A stretch of DNA of 64,000 nt. It comes from Sclerodactyla briareus. Lineage: Eukaryota; Echinodermata; Holothuroidea; Dendrochirotida; Sclerodactylidae. The notes below the pieces were generated by a model. It made no database searches. It worked only from the letters and a program-made list of their open reading frames with translations, and was not told where the DNA came from. Shown here piece by piece: positions 58,701 through 64,000 of this stretch. Every line of letters begins with the position of its first letter. Position 1 is the first letter of the stretch. The stretch covers positions 162,501-226,500 of the forward strand of contig JAODTK010003176.1 in NCBI GenBank assembly GCA_026419785.1, in the 5' to 3' direction. The translations under genes and the position numbers were made by a program.

Positions 58701-60165
58701 AGTCCACATAGGAGATGGGCAACTCATTCGAGGAGGAGAGTCAGGATCTAGTCACACTGAACAAAGACATACGGGGTCCTGCCTGCCGTGGAGACCGTAG
58801 TGAATGCCAAGAACAATTGGCCAAGAGCACTTCGAGGCTTAAACCAGAGAGTTTCTGTTGGACAGAAAAAGCATTGGACGACCCTTTCCTCGTAACAAGA
58901 TGAAGGTGTTCAAGCACGCCTCCGTTCAAGAATGAACCGTGGATCTCTCGCAAGGTGTACATTAGCGGCCGGACGACACCATGAGGAGTTCTTTCGTCAG
59001 AGAAAACAGGTCATGGCCTCCTGCACTGTCTGCTGTTGGAAACCTCTCCACTGGGTACGAAGAAAGATCTCATCACATGCTTGGAAGAAGTCTCCAACAG
59101 ATTAAGACAGAGACTCCTGTCAATACCTGTTATGGTGTTTGATGGAGCAGTCATAGCCCAGATGCAAGCCGCTGCATTGAGAACCTTTGAAGAGGTGTTA
59201 TGAAATCAGATCTTCATGCCATAGATCTACGAAGCCGGATCTGGTCTGGGATATTTACCTCGCTGACACGGGGAGGTAGTACACGTGCAAGCAGGGACAT
59301 GGCGTACGAAGACGTGTGGTGGCCACCGCAGCCATAACACCGAAACTGGCAGAACTTTCCTACGAATGGATCAGCACAAGATCGAGTTGTTCAGGTTCCT
59401 TCAGCGATCTCGTGGAATGGTTTGACCAGGATGACAAGCAAATCGCTATTACTAATGAAGAGGCGGTGCCCTCAGCAAGCCACGACTACCAGATATGACC
59501 TACCTAACTCACCCCATTTAGCCATAAAGAGGCTAACAGTTGGATGTTGCGAATTGCATCTCATGCAAGCCAAGCATGGACACCATTCAATAGTCATCCG
59601 GCTGTAGACCCACTGAGTTGTGGTGCTGGCAGTGTCCGTGGTACAGTAGTTGCAACAGAAGACGAACTATGACTGGCATTCGGAACAGGCCAAAACGATT
59701 CTGATACCTAGCAGCACACGAAATAGCAGCTGGGCTTGGACGAGAAGAATGCCGTGCACTCAATGTTCCTACTCCAAGTGGATATGACACTGTGTCCGGT
59801 TTTGCCAGACATGGCAGGAAGACTGCGTGGGTAGTCTGGACGGTATTGCCAGAACTCAATGAGGGGCTGCTGCTGCTGTCCTCCGCACCACGTGACATAC
59901 CAGACGATGCAATGCGCATCATCAAGAGGTTCGTGATCCTGTTGTATGATCGAACCAGCAAACTGCACTGACATTGAGATGGCCAGGAGGAACTCTTCGC
60001 AAAAGAACGACGATGTGCGGCTGATCCCTCCAACGAAGGCAACTTTAGAGGAACATGTCAAGGCATTGTATCTGTCCAAGGTGACCTGTGTGGAGTCCGA
60101 ATACTGCTGCGCACCAGAGCCTCCCTCCACAAACCACTGGGGGTTGTACTGCACGCCCTACTGAG
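58700..60165 (+). pseudogene. C-terminal half of the same protein, PIN/FEN1-like nuclease domain
   Basis: Continues the family: MGNSFEEESQDLVTLNKDI (58,715-58,773), VFDGAVIAQMQAAALRTFEEV (59,140-59,200), LVWDIYLA (59,240-59,265), GVRRRVVAT (59,300-59,325), HKIELFRFLQRSRGMV (59,370-59,420) and SHKEANSWMLRIASHASQ (59,520-59,575). Then AFGTGQ (59,678), AAHEIAAGLGREECRALNVP (59,710-59,770), GYDTVSGFARHGRKTAW (59,782-59,833), RFVILLYDRTS (59,928-59,960) and LIPPTKATLEEHVKALY (60,022-60,072). The order E-x-x-A-D, then D-x-D, then G-x-D-x-x-x-x-x-x-G-x-x-x-A resembles the acidic motifs and helix-hairpin-helix of XPG/FEN1 nucleases. I infer, but cannot prove, a PIN-like nuclease. Confidence 0.75.
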
Positions 60166-60361
60166 ACCATGCTACCGAATGCAAAGCTCAATAGCTGCAT
60201 TGAGGCTGGTTTATTGCAAGTGCCGGAAGAAGTGTGTGAGAGCGCTGCAAATGCAACATACATGTACTTGGGCGTGCTGAACTGGTTAACATACAATGTT
60301 TATTGCACCTTATCTCCCGTACTTCTATACCTATCCTCAATAACTCAAGTAGGCTGGGCTC

Positions 60362-60710
60362 CAAATGGAACGATAACAGCATTTGACCCAGAGATAATTG
60401 CAAATGTAGATTTTCATTGGCGGGTCCATTTTGATATCAATATGGCAGCCGAGTGGTAAAATACGCAATGCAGATTGTTACCCATTGATTATCTTCCCCA
60501 CATAACATATATTCAGACACAACATGAAGTAAATAGCAGCATCTGACCCAGAGATAATCGCAAATGTAGATATGAAATCGCGGCCATTTTGAAAATCCAA
60601 TATGGCGGGACATAAGAAAGAATTCCGAGTGGCCCAATATTAATATGTTCGCAGATGTCAATATACATGTTTATAAATTTGGTGCTTGTATCAAATCACA
60701 AAATTTCAGC
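60362..60710 (-). repeat. Right flank: inverted copy of the ~160-bp subrepeats
   Basis: The reverse complement reads GATACAAGCACCAAATTTAT, ATATTGGGCCACTCGGAATTC, CCGCCATATTGGATTTTC, AAAATGGCCGCGATTT, GCGATTATCTCTGGGTCAGA and CTGCTATTTACTTCATGTTG, then about one more unit that fades near 60,362. It matches the left flank at roughly 75-80% by eye. Confidence 0.85.
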
Positions 60711-60784
60711 AGGTTCTTTTGAATATTTGATCTAAACCGTCCGCAGCTATATGGTTAACAACCACAGTTTCGAATTGTTTTCAC

Positions 60785-60945
60785 CATCATGGATTCAGGG
60801 TCACTGGAGGTCATTCGCGTGTTCGGAATTTTGGCATAATTTTATGTATAATTGTGAAGCTTGTCGATTTTGCATAGTTTAATGTTCCAAGTTTCGATGT
60901 TTGTCCGATTTTTATGGGTATGGTCTGCTTTCAGTCCCACTATCA
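60785..60945 (+). repeat. Direct segments outside the right inverted flank
   Basis: GGGTCACTGGAGGTCATTC, CTTGTCGATTTTGCAT, TTTGTCCGATTTTTATGG and ATGGTCTGCTTTCAGTC match 55,680-55,870 in the same, not the inverted, orientation. Confidence 0.65.
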
Positions 60946-61129
60946 TGTTAACTTGACCCAAGCATTCAGTGAGTGTGTACCATTTGCTTCATCATGCAAA
61001 CTTGAAATTGACCCCTAAGGCGATTTTGGAGGACCTCTCCTAAAATAAAATTTGTTGTCAATTTCAGAATGCTGCTCCTACCCATCAGGCACGGGATTGC
61101 CGTTCCCGCAATCTAGGGGTCTGTTAAAC

Positions 61130-61390
61130 GAAATTTCCGGGGACGCTACGCGCCAACCCGTAGTGGCGCTCCGCTTAGATAGTATTCAACTGGTCCGTCC
61201 TCCCAATCGCCACACACCATAACCCCTTAGTGGCGCTCCGCTTAGATAGTATTCAACTGGTCCGTCCTCCCAATCGCCAACACAAATCACCGCCCCATAG
61301 GGATGCGCTACGGCTTAGATAGCACTCTGTCACATTTGGCCGCCCCACTTTTTTTGAGCTTGCTACGCGCCTGCCGCCAACGATCGAGAA
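61130..61390. repeat. GC-rich repeat with a ~70-bp tandem duplication
   Basis: GTGGCGCTCCGCTTAGATAG then TATTCAACTGGTCCGTCCTC and CCAATCGCCA occur twice in a row (about 61,165-61,222 and 61,231-61,290). A third weaker GCGCTACGGCTTAGATAG follows. The flanks CTACGCGCC and GCTACGCGCCTGCC belong to the same GC-rich family as around 48,300. Confidence 0.75.
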
Positions 61391-61419
61391 AATGGCTATA
61401 GGGATAGAAGTTCAATTAC

Positions 61420-62770
61420 CCTTGAAGATCCCGCTCAGTTCCAAATTTTCCGTAAACTTGTTGAATGTTGGGGCTGATACGGCCTCCTTGTAGCCGATCC
61501 CAGTCTTTCCATATTCTATTGAAATATTAGTTCTCCCTCACTTCCAGACGTACAGAAGCTGGCCTGATTTCCTTTGAGTTACCTCTAGTGTTACTGTCTC
61601 TCACCATATCAACAAAGTTCTCATATGGGATTCTAATTTTCCCATTCACTATATTATAGAACTTGATCAGACCCTGTCTTGCATGCCATTGCTGTATTTT
61701 CGTTCCGTTTGATATACCGATGACTTTGTTTTACTTTCTTTGTAGATCCTGCACTTTGTCTGGAAAACTTCATAGAGTAATTCACATACACCCCCAAGTC
61801 TTTTTCTTCTTCAGATTCTTCCATCCTTCCCAGCCATACTGTGTTATACTTAGGATAACTATTACCAAAATGCATTACAGAGTACTTCTCCACATGGAGA
61901 AGTTAATTTGCCACTTTCCTGTCCATAACATCAGCCTGTCAAGATCTTGTTGTGATTGTCATTTGTCCTGCACATTTCTGATTGGGCGTATAACTTTAGT
62001 ATCATCTGCAAACTTAACTTTCTTAGTTTCTGATAGAACACCAATCTCCAAGTCGTTCATTTTATTGTAAGCACACGGACCCGAACATGGATCCTTGTAC
62101 AACCAAACGTCTTACTCCTGTCCATCTGGATACTTCCCCGCTCAAAACTACTCGATGTTCCCGTTCGTGAAGCCACTCTCCAAACCATTTCAATATAAGT
62201 CCATCAATGCTATGTGCTTTGATTTTTGCTTAGTCGTCTTCATATGCTCTCTGTAGGCAAGATATATAACATCAACTGGTAGCCTTTAATCTAACCGCAT
62301 TTGTCACTTTATTCCAGTTCACAAGCAAGATTACGATACACATAAAGATCCTGTCCTGAAGCCGTGCTGCGTGTCTGAAATTAGTTGATTTCTCTCCAGA
62401 TGTTCTACTATTGCATCCTTCAATATCATTTCCATATACTTTCCAGAACGATTTGATGTTCACTGGCCTGTAATTTGACACCTTTGATCCTTTTCTCTAT
62501 ATTTTTATATAAAGTGGTGTGATATTCGACACTTTCCAGTCTTTTGGTATCTCTGTTCCTCTCAATAAATATAGTAATCTGGCTTCATACCATCTGGTGT
62601 CTGGCCGCTTTTTCCCCCTTTCTTCTTCTCCTCTTCTTGTGTAACTTTTTCTTCTTTAACACCGCATCCTATGTTATTTCCATGTTCATCAATCTACAGT
62701 TTTGTTCTTCATCAAAGAAATCTGTCGCTCTTGGGGTATTACTGAGGTCCTTTCATCCATGAATACTTGA
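61420..62770 (-). mobile_element. CR1-like LINE, 5'-truncated
   Basis: A minus-strand LINE of a group distinct from the 19-21 kb copy. From its 5' side: DLSNTPRATDFFDEEQNC (about 62,745-62,690), the pre-RT linker; then SNYRPVNIKS (62,478-62,450), the RT entry motif; WNKVTNAV (62,315-62,292); and the palm box ADDTK (62,012-61,998). MEKYSVMHFGNS and YPKYNTVW, then EEKDLGVYVNYSMKFS (61,805-61,758), follow. The tail is LIKFYNIVNGKIRIPYENF, then RDSNTRG (61,670-61,560). The endonuclease is absent, consistent with 5' truncation during insertion. Stops and frame changes make it non-functional. Confidence 0.88.
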
Positions 62771-64000
62771 CTAGAAGAGGTATTGAGGGCTTCTGCTGTT
62801 TTCCCCCCTCTCGTTCCTTATGGGACCACTATGTCTTCATTGAATGCAGTATCATCAGCTCATCCAGTCATAAACCCTGACTCCCCCGAATCAGACCCCA
62901 CAATCGGTACTATCCACAGCCCTCTCCATGATCCAGTCCATACACGTGTTGAAAAGTGTTGGAGGCCATCTGGACCACTGCTTGCCATCCCAATGCCTGC
63001 ATGAGAATTCCAGGTCTTTGGACCTATTTCCTAAAAGAAACTGAATCCGTGCATTTGGCAACTACGATGACGTGGAGCGGAACTCTAGTCAGAAGACCTA
63101 ATAGTTTCAAGTTTTATTCCTACATCCCTAAAAGCAATTTTAAACAATAACATGCTTACCAATATACAATATGAAAATGAACAATGTCGTAGCGTCTTAA
63201 TAACGTACAATATGAGGAATTAAGAACCAGAAATAAGTAGAACTTTCTAGTCTGGTACCTTCGTAAATGTAGCATATTAATACATGAACATACACACAAA
63301 CAACCACAATGCATACGACACACACCCTTCAGCAAAACATCACACACCTATATTCTTTCTTAAACTTACAGAACGTAAAGGGTGTGATTTTTAAGGAGAG
63401 GGGGCATGGAGTTAGTTATAACATTTAGCATGAGTTGCTTGGTTTAAGTAGTGTTATTAGTGTATTGTTCCAGCAAGTGATTTGAAGTTTATCTTGAACA
63501 TACTTAGAGTTGGCGATTTTTTTTTCAAGAAATGAACCCCGATACTACGTATTCGGGAATGTCAACGAACAGTCCGGTTGGTAGGTGACGAAGCGAATGT
63601 CGATTACGAGTGTTATAATCATGATATCTTGAATTTGTATCATAAAAACCACTAAATGAACAGGCAACATGTCGTGGTGAAATTTATATAAAACATTCCA
63701 AGTTGGTAATTGTAAAATCGGAAAAGGGTCAAATCTTCAAGTCTCTAAATAATGCCATAGCACTGTCTATATGGCACGTTACAAATATTTTCGGACAATT
63801 CTTTTTTAATTTATATACATTTCCAAAAGTTGATTTTTGTGTATTGCCCCACATCGGGACTAATAAGGGAGTAGTATTAGTGGTTATATAGCATTAGGAC
63901 TACAGTTTTAGGCATAAAAGTCTAAAAAGTGTATTATTAACACAATTTGACCTAGAAATTTGTTTAGTTACGTTCCTTACGTGTTCTTTCCAATTTAACG
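62771..64000. other. Unannotated stretch
   Basis: No gene, RNA or repeat family recognised. Short CA-rich words occur around 63,290-63,345. Confidence 0.4.

Larger units (their letters stand above)
55883..60710 (+). mobile_element. Element-like unit: decayed PIN-like nuclease gene inside long inverted repeats
   Basis: A decayed coding unit (about 56,800-60,165) is flanked by sequence that matches in inverted orientation: 55,883-56,660 on the left and 60,362-60,710 on the right. Each flank starts with GTGATACAAGCACCAAATTT and GTATTGACAT, then carries ~160-base subrepeats. Long inverted flanks with internal subrepeats around one coding unit are the plan of a foldback- or MuDR-style DNA transposon. 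The protein matches no transposase I know. I cannot identify a target-site duplication, and the right flank has fewer subrepeats than the left. The alternative is that a gene fragment lies between two oppositely oriented pieces of an ordinary satellite. Confidence 0.55.

Noticed and set aside
59587..60154. Two minus-strand frames of about 150 codons
   Set aside because: They are antisense shadows of the conserved plus-strand nuclease-family blocks.

Overview
The window looks like nuclear DNA from a marine invertebrate animal. It is AT-leaning and gene-sparse. Exons are short and split by introns, there are many microsatellites and homopolymer runs, and several kinds of eukaryotic transposable element are present. 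I see no bacterial operon, ribosome-binding-site pattern, rRNA gene or CRISPR array. The mix of a somatomedin-B/Methuselah-like receptor pair, CR1/L2-type LINEs, a DIRS retroelement and frequent TAGGCCTA words fits an invertebrate deuterostome, perhaps an echinoderm. That placement is an inference, not a demonstration. Almost every coding stretch carries frameshifts, so either most copies are decayed or the assembly has many indel errors.

Layout. 1-19 kb: mostly unannotated DNA with a decayed LINE (about 1.5-2.3 kb), two GAGACC hexamer islands (5.4 and 7.5 kb), a CCCAGC-ended MITE (8,484-8,765), an ATT microsatellite (14.0 kb) and an RT scrap (16.3 kb). 19.2-21.4 kb: a minus-strand LINE with endonuclease, RT and C-terminal parts and an internal deletion. 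25.6 kb: a tRNA-derived SINE. 27.0-30.9 kb (plus) and 36.9-42.45 kb (minus): two paralogous Methuselah-like GPCR genes arranged tail to tail, separated and invaded by a ~300-bp repeat family that occurs in both orientations. 43-64 kb: a transposon-rich zone. It holds GC-rich hairpin repeats, two head-to-tail Harbinger-like MITEs sharing a TTA (48,494-49,313), and an internally deleted DIRS element that keeps its inverted repeats and internal complementary region (51,087-53,780). Next comes a 4.8-kb element-like unit (about 55,883-60,710) encoding a decayed large protein between long inverted flanks built of ~160-bp subrepeats, followed by a CR1-like LINE (61.4-62.8 kb).

The most interesting object is the 55.9-60.7 kb unit. 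Its protein belongs to a multi-copy, uncharacterised animal protein family that I recognise but cannot name. The C-terminal third has the acidic-motif order of PIN/FEN1-XPG nucleases. Together with the inverted, subrepeat-containing flanks, this suggests a mobile element type not in the usual lists. The two GPCRs are the only likely host genes and probably arose by local inverted duplication.
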